Shown piece after piece: positions 26,740 to 36,868 of a stretch of 64,000 nt of DNA. The first letter of the stretch is position 1; every line of letters starts with the position of its first letter. The position numbers were made by a program, and so were the translations under genes. The stretch spans positions 21,148-85,147 of the forward strand of contig CANMUM010000006.1 in NCBI GenBank assembly GCA_947501025.1, given 5' to 3'. This DNA is from an uncultured Paracoccaceae bacterium. GTDB lineage: Bacteria > Pseudomonadota > Alphaproteobacteria > Rhodobacterales > Rhodobacteraceae. The notes under the pieces are model-generated. The model had not been told where the DNA came from, did no database searches, and worked only from the letters and a program-made list of their open reading frames with translations.

Positions 26740-27684
26740 TTATTCTACGGTATTTCGAAGCAAAACAACATTGTCTAATATGACATTGCTTGACCAAATA
26801 AACTTCGCGTCTTCTTGAGAATCATCAAATATATCAACGAAATTTGTGTAAGCTTTTTTGTTGTTCACACCGATTGTATCATTCGTGTATTCCGTAGCGG
26901 CTGGCCAATTGCTGTCATTAAAATCAGACGTCATCCAGTTTTGAGGAATTGCCCAATGGGCTGCAAAAAAATCGCTACCGTCAGTAACGCCTTTTTGGAG
27001 ACATGCAGAGCTATCACGCGTTTCACCATTCACTTGAAGGCATTCTTTTGTATTGAGAGGTGATGTATAGAATGTTTGTGCTTTCCAGTTTTGATCAGTA
27101 GTGTCAATGATATTGCCCGCTGCATCTTTAAGAACAGCCACAAAACCACCATCACCTGGATGGAAGTCTGTACCACGATTTGCCTCAGTTCCTAGCCCTA
27201 AGTTTTCTTCCCAATCAACCGCCATGACCGCTAAATTCAGTGGGCGATCAGCTTTAAAGCGGACGACATTTGAATTGAATGGTGTGAAAAGTACAGGATC
27301 AACCGCAAGCAATTTTCCGTTTGCATAAAGCTCGAAATAGTTGTCAGCAAAAATATACATTGTGAATTCTTCACTGCCACCTGCATCCAATAAAGGAACA
27401 GACGAAAGATCCAGCTCTGAAATATTGGACAGCTGAGTGCCGCCACATTCATTGTAGAGATCGGTAGCTTTGTGAGCTCTTTCAAAATTTATTGCCGCAG
27501 GTACTGTCCAAACAGAACCATCCTCAGACTTTATTTGGCCAAGGCCACTTGGGCGCGAACCATTGCCACATTCGATGAGCGACTCATCAATTGTTGTTGC
27601 AAAACCTTGCGTGAAAACAGGTGCTTCTGCGTAAGCCATTGGCGCTAAGAGAGATAATGCGAGTATAGGAGTTATTGGTTTCAT
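26740..27684 (-). CDS. Hypothetical secreted beta-rich protein
   Basis: 314 residues. The signal peptide is MKPITPILALSLLAPMAYA. The mature protein looks like one or two beta-sandwich modules, with a segment (TMYIFADNYFELYANGKLLAVDP) that is characteristic of galactose-binding-like or rhamnosidase N-terminal modules. Four Cys outside the signal peptide lie in pairs (ECGNGS / ECGGTQ; KECLQV / SACLQK), suggesting disulfides. No catalytic motif recognised. It may bind carbohydrate or assist an extracellular enzyme. Confidence 0.6.
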   Translation of the reverse strand: MKPITPILALSLLAPMAYAEAPVFTQGFATTIDESLIECGNGSRPSGLGQIKSEDGSVWTVPAAINFERAHKATDLYNECGGTQLSNISELDLSSVPLLDAGGSEEFTMYIFADNYFELYANGKLLAVDPVLFTPFNSNVVRFKADRPLNLAVMAVDWEENLGLGTEANRGTDFHPGDGGFVAVLKDAAGNIIDTTDQNWKAQTFYTSPLNTKECLQVNGETRDSSACLQKGVTDGSDFFAAHWAIPQNWMTSDFNDSNWPAATEYTNDTIGVNNKKAYTNFVDIFDDSQEDAKFIWSSNVILDNVVLLRNTVE

Positions 27685-27748
27685 GGGTGTTTTCTCTTTC
27701 TAAATTTTACTTATTTTTATAACGTATGAAAATCCGAAACCCGTCGAA

Positions 27749-28612
27749 TTATTTTGGCCATTGTTCAAATCGTGCAAATAGGCCGTTATGATCAGAACCA
27801 TAACGGTTGAGTTTTTCAACATGAACCTTCGCAGATTTCGGGGTTATAATATGATCAATGGGCAAATAAAGTGGCGGTCTAACAAGGGTAAAAATAAGCC
27901 CTGTTTTGTTTTTGCCATCAATAGCCGCACTCAGTGAACCAAGTGCATGGCTCCACGCGACTTGATTAAAATCACCAGATAGAATGACAGGTTGAGGTAG
28001 CTCTTTGAGCTGAGGAATGATTTCAGCAAGCTGCTCGGCTTGCCCATAGGGATAGGGCCAATGCGTGTGAATTGAGGCGATTGTGACTTCATTCCCAGCA
28101 TCATTTTTTATCTGCGCCCAAGCAAAGCCACGATATTGCCCATCGGAACAACCATGATCAATAAATGGGTGCTTAGAAAGTACGCCGACATCACCGACAG
28201 CTGCGAATTTACAAATCGCTTGATTTGGGTAGCCTTCTAATCCAGCAATGGTTTTGCGCGCAGAACTAATTTCTTGCAAAGTGATGACATCGGGGGATAG
28301 CTGCTCTGCAACAAGTTCAATATCTGGTGCTGTGTTGGTAAACAGCAAATTATGTTGATAAATGCTGAATTTAGGGTCAGGAATTTGTTGGCTTGGAATC
28401 CAAAATAAGCAAATTGGTACCAAGGCAAATAGTGCCAATCCGATTGATGCAATTCGGAAATATTTCTGAAGTAATATTCCACTGAGCAATAACCAAATTG
28501 CGGCAAGTGGCCTGCCAATTGCGATACTGTCAAATAATGGATGAAGTGCACCAAGATAGCCTACAGCAATTGCAAGCGCAGCAAGTAGCGCGGATAACTT
28601 TATAAAGACCAT
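27749..28612 (-). CDS. Endonuclease/exonuclease/phosphatase family protein, membrane-anchored
   Basis: 287 residues. Three hydrophobic segments at the N-terminus (about residues 5-75) anchor it. An EEP-fold domain follows with DVITLQEIS (metal Glu), ASIHTHWPYPYGQAEQL, VILSGDFNQVAW and the terminal GSDHNGLFA. All key EEP residues are there, so it is probably an active phosphodiesterase facing the periplasm. The substrate (DNA, lipid or small ester) cannot be told. Confidence 0.8.
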   Translation of the reverse strand: MVFIKLSALLAALAIAVGYLGALHPLFDSIAIGRPLAAIWLLLSGILLQKYFRIASIGLALFALVPICLFWIPSQQIPDPKFSIYQHNLLFTNTAPDIELVAEQLSPDVITLQEISSARKTIAGLEGYPNQAICKFAAVGDVGVLSKHPFIDHGCSDGQYRGFAWAQIKNDAGNEVTIASIHTHWPYPYGQAEQLAEIIPQLKELPQPVILSGDFNQVAWSHALGSLSAAIDGKNKTGLIFTLVRPPLYLPIDHIITPKSAKVHVEKLNRYGSDHNGLFARFEQWPK

Positions 28613-28670
28613 ATCTGCTCGATTATTGTTTTTCTCAACGTAGCATAATCAGAACATGTAAGGAAGACAT

Positions 28671-28695
28671 AAAAAAGGCGACCCGAAGGCCGCCC
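28671..28695 (-). terminator. Intrinsic terminator after rpsA
   Basis: On the minus strand, a stem GGCGGCC/GGTCGCC capped by a TTCG tetraloop, followed by six T residues. Confidence 0.88.
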
Positions 28696-28719
28696 ATTTT
28701 GTAAGATTTAGAAGAGCTA

Positions 28720-30396
28720 TTACTCTTGATCTTTTAGCGCAGCGCCCAAGATATCGCCAAGTGAAGCGCCTGAAGTCGTTGAGCCGTATTGTTCGATCGC
28801 ATCTTTTTCTTCTGCAATCTCTTTAGCTTTGATCGAAACAGTCACACGGCGTGAGCCTTTTTCGATGTTAGTGACACGAGCATCCACTTTATCGCCAACA
28901 TTGAAACGCTCTGGACGTTGCTCTGCGCGATCACGTGAAAGGTCTGAGCGGCGGATGAATGATTTCATGCCGTTAACGTCAACTTCAATGCCGCCATCGT
29001 TCACTTCAGTCACGATACAAGTCACGATCTCGCCGCGCTTGATGCCGTCAGCAGCTTCAGCGAAGCTATCTTGGCCAAGTGCTTTGATTGAAAGCGAAAT
29101 ACGCTCTTTTTCAACGTCCACATCAGTGACAACAGCTTTCACTTTGTCGCCTTTTGTGTAGGCTTGGATCGCATCTTCGCCACGCTCATCAAATGAGAGA
29201 TCAGAAAGGTGAACCATGCCGTCGATATCGCCGTCTAGACCAACGAATAGACCGAACTCAGTGATGTTGCGCACTTCGCCTTCAACTTCTGTTCCCGCAG
29301 GGAAGTTGGCTGCGAATGCAATCCAAGGGTTCTCGTTAGCTTGCTTGAGGCCAAGTGAAATACGACGTTTTTCCATGTCGATTTCAAGAACCATAACTTC
29401 AACTTCTTGATCTTGAGCAACGATTTTACCTGGGTGGATGTTTTTCTTGTTCCAAGACATTTCTGAAACGTGCACCAAACCTTCAACACCTGATGACAGC
29501 TCTACAAATGCGCCGTAATCTGTGATGTTTGTGATTTTACCAGCATGCTTTGTGCCAACAGCGAATGTTGCTGCAACGGCTGCCCAAGGATCTTCCTCAA
29601 GTTGCTTCATGCCAAGTGAAATACGGTTTGTTTCTTTGTTGATTTTAACGATCTGACATTTCACGGTATCGCCAACTGCGAAGACTTCTGATGGGTGGTT
29701 CACACGTTTCCATGAGATGTCTGTCACGTGAAGTAGACCGTCAACACCGCCGAGATCGATAAATGCACCATACTCAGTGATGTTTTTCACCATACCGTCA
29801 ACCACATTGCCCTCTTCGAGGTTGCCCACGATTTCAGCGCGCTGCTCAGCACGGCTTTCTTCCAAGATCGCACGACGTGATACAACGATGTTGCCACGAC
29901 GACGATCAAGTTTCAAAATTTGGAATGGTTGCGAGATGTTCATCAATGGAGCTGCATCGCGGATTGGACGCACATCAACTTGTGAACCTGGCAAGAACGC
30001 AATCGCGCCGCCAAGGTCAACTGTAAAGCCACCTTTCACACGGCCAAACATCACACCATCAACACGGCCGCCAGCTTCCATAGCACGCTCAAGAACGTCC
30101 CATGCCTCTTCACGGCGTGCTTTTTCGCGTGAGAGCATCGCTTCACCACGAACGCTTTCAACGCGCTCAAGGTAAACTTCAACATCATCACCGACTTCTA
30201 ATTCTACATTTTGGCCAGGGCTCGCGAATTCGCGTAGTTCAATGCGACCTTCCATTTTGTAACCAATGTCAATAATGGCATGTCCCGCTTCAATAGCGAC
30301 GATCTTACCTTTGACAACTGAGCCTTCTTTAGGGGTTACAAGTTCAAAGCTTTCTTCTAAAAGCTGTTCAAATTCTTCCATTGACGTATTCGTCAT
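28720..30396 (-). CDS. rpsA: 30S ribosomal protein S1
   Basis: 558 residues, normal for alphaproteobacteria. S1 binds mRNA leaders and helps start translation. Six S1 (OB-fold) repeats are seen, the third to fifth most canonical (VDGMVKNITEYGAFIDLGG; HAGKITNITDYGAFVEL; VEGEVRNITEFGLFVGLDG). It follows cmk in the conserved aroA-cmk-rpsA order, 81 bp downstream, and ends at a clear terminator. The coding sequence is unusually GC-rich for the window, fitting high expression. Confidence 0.97.
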   Translation of the reverse strand: MTNTSMEEFEQLLEESFELVTPKEGSVVKGKIVAIEAGHAIIDIGYKMEGRIELREFASPGQNVELEVGDDVEVYLERVESVRGEAMLSREKARREEAWDVLERAMEAGGRVDGVMFGRVKGGFTVDLGGAIAFLPGSQVDVRPIRDAAPLMNISQPFQILKLDRRRGNIVVSRRAILEESRAEQRAEIVGNLEEGNVVDGMVKNITEYGAFIDLGGVDGLLHVTDISWKRVNHPSEVFAVGDTVKCQIVKINKETNRISLGMKQLEEDPWAAVAATFAVGTKHAGKITNITDYGAFVELSSGVEGLVHVSEMSWNKKNIHPGKIVAQDQEVEVMVLEIDMEKRRISLGLKQANENPWIAFAANFPAGTEVEGEVRNITEFGLFVGLDGDIDGMVHLSDLSFDERGEDAIQAYTKGDKVKAVVTDVDVEKERISLSIKALGQDSFAEAADGIKRGEIVTCIVTEVNDGGIEVDVNGMKSFIRRSDLSRDRAEQRPERFNVGDKVDARVTNIEKGSRRVTVSIKAKEIAEEKDAIEQYGSTTSGASLGDILGAALKDQE

Positions 30397-30477
30397 ATTT
30401 AGTCTCCTAATTCAATTGTTATACGGGCCTGATGGTTGCTTCCACCGGTCTTTAAGTTCACTATGTTACATTGATTT

Positions 30478-31098
30478 TTAAGTCCGTTTTTCCTGTACAA
30501 AACGGACTGCCGCCGCAACTGCCGCGTCTATAGCTAATTTGGTCGTATCAAGCAAGAGCGCATCATCTGCTTGAGCCATTGGTGCATCATCTCTTGAGGC
30601 ATCGCGGGCATCTCTTTTTTGTAGGTCAGCGAACACGGCGTCATAGGTGAGTGTCGGGTCATTTGGCCATAATTCGTCAAAGCGTCGCTGGGCGCGCGTG
30701 CGATCATCCGCTGTCACGAAAAGCTTTACCTCTGCATCTGGGCAAATCACGGTGCCGATATCACGCCCATCAAGAATGGCGCCACCATTGCGCCGCGCAA
30801 AATTACGTTGAAATTCAAGAAGTTGAGCGCGCACTTCAGGCATCGCAGCGACTTGGGATGCATGCTCACCTGCAATTCGAGTGCGCAATTGGGATGGGTT
30901 GGCAAAATCGCCCTCCGTCAAATCAATAGCAGCTTGAAGAGGGTTTTTTCCTTGTGAAACCTTATAACCAACCGCACGATAGAGCAGTCCCGTATCAAGA
31001 TGAGGCATGCTGAAATGCTCAGAGAGCGCTCGGGCAATAGTGCCTTTTCCCGCGGCGGCTGGCCCATCAAGGGCAATCGTGAAGGGTTTTACATTCAT
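30478..31098 (-). CDS. cmk: Cytidylate kinase
   Basis: 206 residues from the ATG at 31098; a longer frame adds an improbable 21-residue leader. It phosphorylates CMP and dCMP with ATP. The P-loop [18 protein letters not shown] begins at residue 7, and [17 protein letters not shown] carries the conserved DGRDIGT substrate motif. The usual DSSR-type region reads [14 protein letters not shown]. It stands between aroA and rpsA, separated from aroA by an oppositely oriented lipoprotein gene. Confidence 0.94.
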   Translation of the reverse strand: MNVKPFTIALDGPAAAGKGTIARALSEHFSMPHLDTGLLYRAVGYKVSQGKNPLQAAIDLTEGDFANPSQLRTRIAGEHASQVAAMPEVRAQLLEFQRNFARRNGGAILDGRDIGTVICPDAEVKLFVTADDRTRAQRRFDELWPNDPTLTYDAVFADLQKRDARDASRDDAPMAQADDALLLDTTKLAIDAAVAAAVRFVQEKRT

Positions 31099-31232
31099 AT
31101 GAGTTCTTAACTGATTCGGTACGTGTTCAAAAGGCGAATTTTGAATATGAAAATGCGCCAAAACAATTTAAGCCTATCTAGTAGAATTTTCGTGAATTGC
31201 TATTTACCTAATTTAAATGGTAAATATCTGCC

Positions 31233-31883
31233 ATGAAAAATATAATTATATACTGCATCTCGATTTTCGCCTTTGGGGCATGTGCCGATGATATGTCGAA
31301 AACGATTGAACCTACATATACCACGCCAAGCTCAGTTTATCGCCATAATATTTTTGAAACGCCTCATGAATTCAAAAGCCTAGATACGGGTGAGGGGCAG
31401 CTCATCACATTGGACGAGCAGACCGTTTTTGAAGGCATTGCGCCGATTGGCTTTCAAGCCCAAGGCAAAGACTATATTATGGCAACGCAAAGCGATTTGA
31501 GCTTAGGTGCATATCTCGCTCTTTATGCTCAAAATGAAATGGGTCATTATGAGCTTGTTGATCAGCTTGCACCAATCGGCCGCTCTCATCGCTGGCTTGC
31601 ATTGGCCTTTGTTCATGATCTCGATGGCAATGGCTATCCAGAAGTCGCTTATGTCGAGACGCCTCATTTGGGTCGGGTTGCAAAGCTATATGAGGTGGTC
31701 GATGACCAGTTTAAATTCCGAGGTGAATTTTCAGGTGTCACGAACCACCATATCGGCAGCGATGAGATTTTGGGTGGGCTAGTTGTAAAAAACGATCAGG
31801 TTTCATGGCGCCTTGTCGAACAATCTACAAATGAGTGGATTGAACTTGTTTGGGACGGGAAAAACCTAAGTAAAAATCCTTAG
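31233..31883 (+). CDS. Lipoprotein with FG-GAP/VCBS-like repeat
   Basis: 216 residues with a signal peptide and lipobox-like FGACAD (Cys about residue 17; Ala-Asp follow). One clear FG-GAP calcium-loop motif, [13 protein letters not shown], sits near residue 129, within a beta-propeller-like stretch. Similar proteins occur beside aroA-cmk in other alphaproteobacteria and are uncharacterised. It is the only plus-strand gene in this operon region and its last four bases overlap the end of aroA tail to tail. Confidence 0.65.
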   Translation: MKNIIIYCISIFAFGACADDMSKTIEPTYTTPSSVYRHNIFETPHEFKSLDTGEGQLITLDEQTVFEGIAPIGFQAQGKDYIMATQSDLSLGAYLALYAQNEMGHYELVDQLAPIGRSHRWLALAFVHDLDGNGYPEVAYVETPHLGRVAKLYEVVDDQFKFRGEFSGVTNHHIGSDEILGGLVVKNDQVSWRLVEQSTNEWIELVWDGKNLSKNP

Positions 31884-33223
31884 CTAAAGCTTGTGACACC
31901 AAGTTTTTCCATAAGTGGCAGGAAGTTCGGGAAGCTTGTGAGAATAGGGCGACTATCGTCGATCTCAACGGTATTTTGTGCGCCAAGACCAAGGCAGAAA
32001 AAGCTCATTGCGATGCGGTGATCAAGATGCGTTGCAACCTTTCCGCCGCCCTTAACGCCATCTGCGCCCAAGCCATGAACGATCATGCCTTCAGTCTCTT
32101 CATCAACGGTGACGCCATTGGCTTGCAGCCCTGTCACCATGACAGAAATGCGATCGCTCTCTTTGACGCGAAGTTCTTTCACGCCACGCATGATGGTTTG
32201 CCCTTCAGCAAAACTGGCAACAACGGATAAAATTGGATATTCATCAATCATGCTTGCGGCGCGATCAGGTGGCACTGTTACACCCTTCATATTTGGTGAG
32301 AACTTTGCACGTAGATCAGCAACAGGTTCACCGCCCTCTATACGCTCATTTTCAAATGTAAGATCCGCGCCCATTTCTTGAAGCGTGACAAAGATGCCAT
32401 TGCGTGTTGGGTTCATTCCGATATTGGGAACGAGTACATTGGAACCCTCAGTGATTAAAGCAGCACATACAGGGAAGGCGGCCGAGCTTGGATCACGTGG
32501 CACATTGATATGTTGCGCGCGCAGCTCAGGCAATCCCATGAGATGGATTTCACGCCCTTTTGCCGTTATTTGTGTCTCGATTTCAGCGCCGAAACCTTTG
32601 AGCATACGCTCAGTATGGTCGCGGGTTGCCTCTTGTTCAATCAATACGGTTTCACCTGCAGCACCAAGGCCCGCCAAAAGCACAGCCGATTTCACTTGGG
32701 CAGAAGGCACGGGGCTTTCATACTGGATCGACATTGGATTGCTCGCACCAATGAGTGTCATTGGTAATCGGCCACCAGAACGGCCATGAAAGGTCGCGCC
32801 TGAAAGGCTCACAGGGATGGATATGCGGTCCATAGGGCGAGAGCGCAGGGAAGCATCTCCCGTGAAGGTCGATGTCATTCCGCAAGGCGCGACTGCCCCC
32901 ATGATGAGGCGTACGCCCGTTCCAGAATTGCCACAATCAATGACATTTTCGGGTTCAAGAAAGCCTGCTGTCCCAAGGCCATGAATGTGCCAAACGCCGT
33001 GATCATCGCGCTTAACCTTAGCACCAAATGCGCGCATAGCATCCGCGGTTGCGATCACATCTTCGCCTTCAAGCAAGCCTTCTACGGTGGTTTCACCAAC
33101 GCACATAGCGCCGAAGATAAGGGAACGATGTGATACAGATTTATCACCAGGGATGAGAGCGTCACCGCGCAGATTTTCCGAGCGCGAGATGCGCAACGGT
33201 TGTGCTAAGCCGTTATGAGACAT
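31880..33223 (-). CDS. aroA: 3-phosphoshikimate 1-carboxyvinyltransferase (EPSP synthase)
   Basis: 447 residues, full length. It joins phosphoenolpyruvate and shikimate 3-phosphate in aromatic amino-acid synthesis. Signatures are the N-terminal [27 protein letters not shown] with SLRSRPMDR, and the C-terminal KESDRISVM. The sequence around the PEP site reads NSGTGVRL; the GTGVRLI form with Thr-Gly-Val belongs to the class found in Agrobacterium and related bacteria. The protein is fully intact. Confidence 0.95.
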   Translation of the reverse strand: MSHNGLAQPLRISRSENLRGDALIPGDKSVSHRSLIFGAMCVGETTVEGLLEGEDVIATADAMRAFGAKVKRDDHGVWHIHGLGTAGFLEPENVIDCGNSGTGVRLIMGAVAPCGMTSTFTGDASLRSRPMDRISIPVSLSGATFHGRSGGRLPMTLIGASNPMSIQYESPVPSAQVKSAVLLAGLGAAGETVLIEQEATRDHTERMLKGFGAEIETQITAKGREIHLMGLPELRAQHINVPRDPSSAAFPVCAALITEGSNVLVPNIGMNPTRNGIFVTLQEMGADLTFENERIEGGEPVADLRAKFSPNMKGVTVPPDRAASMIDEYPILSVVASFAEGQTIMRGVKELRVKESDRISVMVTGLQANGVTVDEETEGMIVHGLGADGVKGGGKVATHLDHRIAMSFFCLGLGAQNTVEIDDSRPILTSFPNFLPLMEKLGVTSFS

Positions 33224-33238
33224 ATTTTTTATCGTACC

Positions 33239-34162
33239 TTAGAAAGAACCCCAGCGTGCTTCATAACCATTTGAGTTATATCCACGAATATCGTCATAGA
33301 GATCGCCAGTTGTTTGAAGTCTGCGTCCCGCATCTGTATCGGAGCTTATACCAAATTTATCAAATGCGTAGCGCTTATTATTGCCTGCAAGAACAATCCC
33401 AAGTGGGATTTGCAATGTGAGCTTTGGAACCAGATAAGAGGAATCATCACTGTCGAAATAATATTCAGTTGCAGTGAGTTCGCCTGTCAATTCCCAACCA
33501 TTATTGAAGCGTTTTGAGGCTTTGATTGTTGCGCCCATGTCTTCAGCCAGATATTTGCCATAGCTGGCACTTACGAGAAACCCAGGATAGCCTGTATCCC
33601 AATATGCGGTGACGTGCCCTGTTGTGACCTCACTGTCTTCGATGATACCAAATACTTCTGAGGTGTCACGCTTTGCAACTTGACCAACTTGCACACCAAG
33701 TGCGAAAGCAGATGTGCTTGGAGCGTAGATAGCTTCCGCGTCGATGCCTGCATATTGAGTTTGTAGTAAGCCTGCTGTTACACGACCAAATATACTTTGC
33801 CCGACTTTGAAATTATATTCAGCTCTTAAACGATCCAAAGAAAAACTATCTTGGCGATAAGCACGAATGTCAGAGTTTGTGGCTATACCGATATCGCTTT
33901 CTTCAAGTGGAAAATCTTCAAGAGTATCATACCAAAGATTAGCACTTCCACGAATAGAGAAATTAAGGCCTGTGTCGCTACCATATTGAAGACCAATATA
34001 TGGAGAGATACCATTTGACTCCTCATCATCAAAGAAATTCAAAATACTTGTGCCACTGCTTTCCAAACCGAAATTGTAGCTAAAACGATCAGAATTCTCT
34101 GCTAGCGCGCCTGCGCTAATCGAAACTGCGATTGATGATAATAAAATTTTACCCAAAGACAT
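33239..34162 (-). CDS. Predicted outer-membrane beta-barrel protein
   Basis: 307 residues from the ATG at 34162, which has GAGG eight bases upstream. The signal peptide runs to SAGALA. The remainder is rich in alternating amphipathic strands with aromatic residues (FSYNFGLE, GLNFSIRGSANLWYD, LRAEYNFKVGQSIFGRVTAGLL, GFLVSASYGKYL, GWELTGELTATEYYF), as expected for a 10-14 stranded barrel. The C-terminus ends in Phe (RWGSF), the usual BAM recognition residue. No family is evident; it is close to the YjbH/DUF940-like class in style only. Confidence 0.65.
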   Translation of the reverse strand: MSLGKILLSSIAVSISAGALAENSDRFSYNFGLESSGTSILNFFDDEESNGISPYIGLQYGSDTGLNFSIRGSANLWYDTLEDFPLEESDIGIATNSDIRAYRQDSFSLDRLRAEYNFKVGQSIFGRVTAGLLQTQYAGIDAEAIYAPSTSAFALGVQVGQVAKRDTSEVFGIIEDSEVTTGHVTAYWDTGYPGFLVSASYGKYLAEDMGATIKASKRFNNGWELTGELTATEYYFDSDDSSYLVPKLTLQIPLGIVLAGNNKRYAFDKFGISSDTDAGRRLQTTGDLYDDIRGYNSNGYEARWGSF

Positions 34163-34270
34163 AATAAACCTCAAATTAATTTGCCTTTTCCATATCAAGA
34201 ACGTTTTCTGGTGACCAGTCTCATATCGAAATTTGAAAACATTCTTTATAACTGTGCCACATTTGCATAG

Positions 34271-35083
34271 TTATCTTTGTTTCATGGCGTCATTTAAGCC
34301 AAGTTTGTAATTGGAGAAACGTAATGGGCCGAATTTTTCACGTATTTTTGTGTTCAGCACATATTTGTTTTCGCTGTAAAAACTCCGCGCCATTGGCGTC
34401 ATCTGAGCTTGGCCAAAGGGCGTTTCGGGGAGCCGATCTATACCAAGCAAGTCAGCAGCATAATCAAGCACTTCTTGAGGGGGAGCGGTGAGATCATCTG
34501 TGAGATTGTAGATTTCGCCATTATCGTTGATCGTAATGGATTCTAAGACGATACGAGCGATATCATCCACATGAATACGCCCAAAAACTTGGCCTTCTTT
34601 GATGATTTTTCGTGCACGGCCTGAACGGATTTTTTCGAGCGGGCCACGGCCATTGCCATAGATCCCTGCAAGGCGAAAAATGTTAACATTTGGGCATATT
34701 GATTGCCAATTTTTCTCGGCTTGAAGGCGTAACTTGCCACGCTCTGATGTCGGCGCTGGCGGTGTATCCTCATCAACCTCACCACCATCTTGATTGCCAT
34801 AAACAGCGGTTGTGGAAAGATATCCAAGCCATGCATTTGATGTCGAGATTACCTCGGCCAATAATGGAAATGCAGGATCAGGGGGGGGCGTTGAAATAAC
34901 GATAGCATCAGCCGTTTGAATTCGTGCGGTTAGCTCTTGCACTTGTTCCAATGAGAAAGGTTCTACACCAGCCGCTTTAAGTTCATCATGACGTGTGCGA
35001 GTGGTGCCGATAACATCTCCATTCCACATTTTTGCAATCGCAATGCCTGTATAACCGCAGCCCAAAATAACAAGATTAGCCAT
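34271..35083 (-). CDS. NAD(P)-binding SDR/epimerase family protein
   Basis: 270 residues. The Rossmann motif is at the start (LVILGCGYTGIAIAKMW), with LGYLSTTAVYGNQDGGEVDE matching the extended-SDR Thr/Tyr region and IFRLAGIYGNGRGPL thereafter. The Tyr-x3-Lys Lys is not obvious (AVYGNQD), so this belongs to the YeeZ-like group of nucleoside-diphosphate-sugar epimerase relatives of unknown activity. It overlaps the end of queG by eight bases, and the fzlA-queG-SDR order recurs in alphaproteobacteria. Confidence 0.8.
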   Translation of the reverse strand: MANLVILGCGYTGIAIAKMWNGDVIGTTRTRHDELKAAGVEPFSLEQVQELTARIQTADAIVISTPPPDPAFPLLAEVISTSNAWLGYLSTTAVYGNQDGGEVDEDTPPAPTSERGKLRLQAEKNWQSICPNVNIFRLAGIYGNGRGPLEKIRSGRARKIIKEGQVFGRIHVDDIARIVLESITINDNGEIYNLTDDLTAPPQEVLDYAADLLGIDRLPETPFGQAQMTPMARSFYSENKYVLNTKIREKFGPLRFSNYKLGLNDAMKQR

Positions 35084-36095
35084 TTAACTGATCCTTTGCC
35101 CATTGAGCCGCCTCTGCGAGCGTTTGGCTCTCTGTTGAAAGATAGGGTTCAATGATATGAAGAAGTGAGCGATCATTGGAATTGCCCGCTGCGATTAAAC
35201 AATTGCGCATTAATCGCTCCCAGCCAGCACGCTTTATGGGTGAGCCTGAAAACATTTGACGAAAGCTTGCGTCATCAAGTTGCAAAAGATCTTTAAGATT
35301 TGGAGAGATGAGCTCTTCACGATGCCATAGTTTTTCATCAACATTTGAAGCTTCAAATTTATTCCAAGGGCAAGCGTTAAGACAAATATCACAACCGTAA
35401 ATCCGATTGCCCATGCCTTTGCGGAGTTCATGTGGGATCGGCCCTGCTAGTTCAATTGTGAGATAGCTGATGCATTTGCGTGGATCGAGTTGACCATTTG
35501 CATCGAATGCTTCAGTCGGGCAAGCCTCTACACAAGATGAACAAGAGCCGCAATGATTGGTCATAGGCTTGTCGGGAATTAAGCTATGTGTTGTGAAAAT
35601 CGAGCCTATAAAAAACCAATTGCCAAGCTCACGTGAAAGCAAATTTCCATGCTTACCTTGCCAGCCAAGACCCGCCGCTTGCGCAAGTGGTTTTTCCATG
35701 ACAGGGGCGGTATCCACAAAAACTTTAATCTCACCGCCCGCTTTTTCTATGAGTGCGCGCCCGAGTTTTTTGAGCCGTTTTTTAACGACATCATGATAAT
35801 CTCGCCCGCGCGCATATGCAGAGATTTCACCTTGGTCTGGCGTGGTATTGTTCTTTGGTGAAGGATAGCTTTCAGCGAGCATCACAATCGATTTTGCTTC
35901 AGGCCAAAGCGTTGAGGGGCTTGATCGCCAATGTTTTCGATCTTCAAGCCATGACATTTCACCATGATAATTTTTTGAGAGGAAGTTATTGAGGTCTTGT
36001 GAAAAATTATGATCGCCTGCTGATGTAATGCCTACGGATGTAAAGCCAGACGCAATGCTCGTTTCCTTGACCCAATCTGTTAGCTCTTGGTTCAA
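35076..36095 (-). CDS. queG: Epoxyqueuosine reductase
   Basis: 339 residues from TTG at 36095, which overlaps the stop of the upstream gene (TTGA); longer frames only translate the upstream gene's tail, and the first conserved block (GFTSVGITSAG) starts 15 residues in. QueG uses cobalamin and [4Fe-4S] clusters to make queuosine in tRNA. Two ferredoxin-type motifs are present (CGSCSSCVEACP, CDICLNACPWN) with YARGRDYHDVVKKRL and VDTAPVMEKPLA. It ends over the start of the SDR gene. Confidence 0.9.
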   Translation of the reverse strand: MNQELTDWVKETSIASGFTSVGITSAGDHNFSQDLNNFLSKNYHGEMSWLEDRKHWRSSPSTLWPEAKSIVMLAESYPSPKNNTTPDQGEISAYARGRDYHDVVKKRLKKLGRALIEKAGGEIKVFVDTAPVMEKPLAQAAGLGWQGKHGNLLSRELGNWFFIGSIFTTHSLIPDKPMTNHCGSCSSCVEACPTEAFDANGQLDPRKCISYLTIELAGPIPHELRKGMGNRIYGCDICLNACPWNKFEASNVDEKLWHREELISPNLKDLLQLDDASFRQMFSGSPIKRAGWERLMRNCLIAAGNSNDRSLLHIIEPYLSTESQTLAEAAQWAKDQLNG

Positions 36096-36757
36096 AAATC
36101 GAGATCCGAATATTGTCGTGACGGACGGACGCCGGGAACGAGATCGCGCAGTAGGTCGCGGAAAGCAGGGCGGGATTTCACCTTTGCATACCAGTCTTTG
36201 ATATTGGGAATAATGCCCCAATGAACATCACCAAGATAATCAAGACTTGAAAAATGAGCGGCAGCCGCGAAATCCGCAATCGACATCTCATTGCCGGCAA
36301 GCCAACGGCGATCCTCAAGTAGCCAATCAATATAGCCGTAATGGAACTTTACATCCTTTAATGCAGATTTAATCTCATTGCTGTCAGGGTAACCATCACG
36401 TGCGAGCTTGCGGTAAACGCGCTCGTTCAATATTTTTTTGGTAACTTCATTATAAAATTTATCATCGAAATAATTGTGGAGACGGCGCGCCTCTGCCCGT
36501 TCACCTAAATCTTTGGGTAATAATGCTGGTGTTGGGTATTTTTCTTCTAGATACTCAAAAATTGCATGACTTTCACCGAAAACACGATCACCGTCTCTTA
36601 GAACAGGAACTTTGCCAGCAGGGTTCAAAACAAGAAAATCAGTACGCTTTTCCCAAGGGTACTCATCGATCAGATCAACTTCCAGTTTTTTTTCAGCCAA
36701 TACGAGGCGAATTTTCCGCGCATATGGTGATAATGATAGGTTGTAAAGTTTGAGCAT
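36092..36757 (-). CDS. fzlA: FzlA-type glutathione S-transferase-like cell-division protein
   Basis: 221 residues. The thioredoxin-like N-domain (LYNLSLSPYARKIRLVLAEK, then NPAGKVPVL and ESHAIFEYLEE) and all-helical C-domain of the GST fold are complete. The ending SRQYSDLDF matches the conserved acidic C-terminal tail of FzlA, the alphaproteobacterial protein that binds FtsZ and couples it to septal wall synthesis. A plain GST is the alternative, but the tail and the neighbouring queG favour FzlA. Confidence 0.75.
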   Translation of the reverse strand: MLKLYNLSLSPYARKIRLVLAEKKLEVDLIDEYPWEKRTDFLVLNPAGKVPVLRDGDRVFGESHAIFEYLEEKYPTPALLPKDLGERAEARRLHNYFDDKFYNEVTKKILNERVYRKLARDGYPDSNEIKSALKDVKFHYGYIDWLLEDRRWLAGNEMSIADFAAAAHFSSLDYLGDVHWGIIPNIKDWYAKVKSRPAFRDLLRDLVPGVRPSRQYSDLDF

Positions 36758-36868
36758 TAATGTTTCTTTATTTTTAAGGTATACAAACCATTGCCAAATC
36801 TTGGAGATTTTGGCAATGCTATCTCAATACTTTTCTATTAGACTTTGAAGCTATGATAAGGCCGCCTC

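Noticed and set aside
28829..30175. Long reading frames antisense to rpsA
   Set aside because: They are low-complexity Ser/Arg/Thr shadows of the rpsA codons, without ribosome sites or family resemblance.
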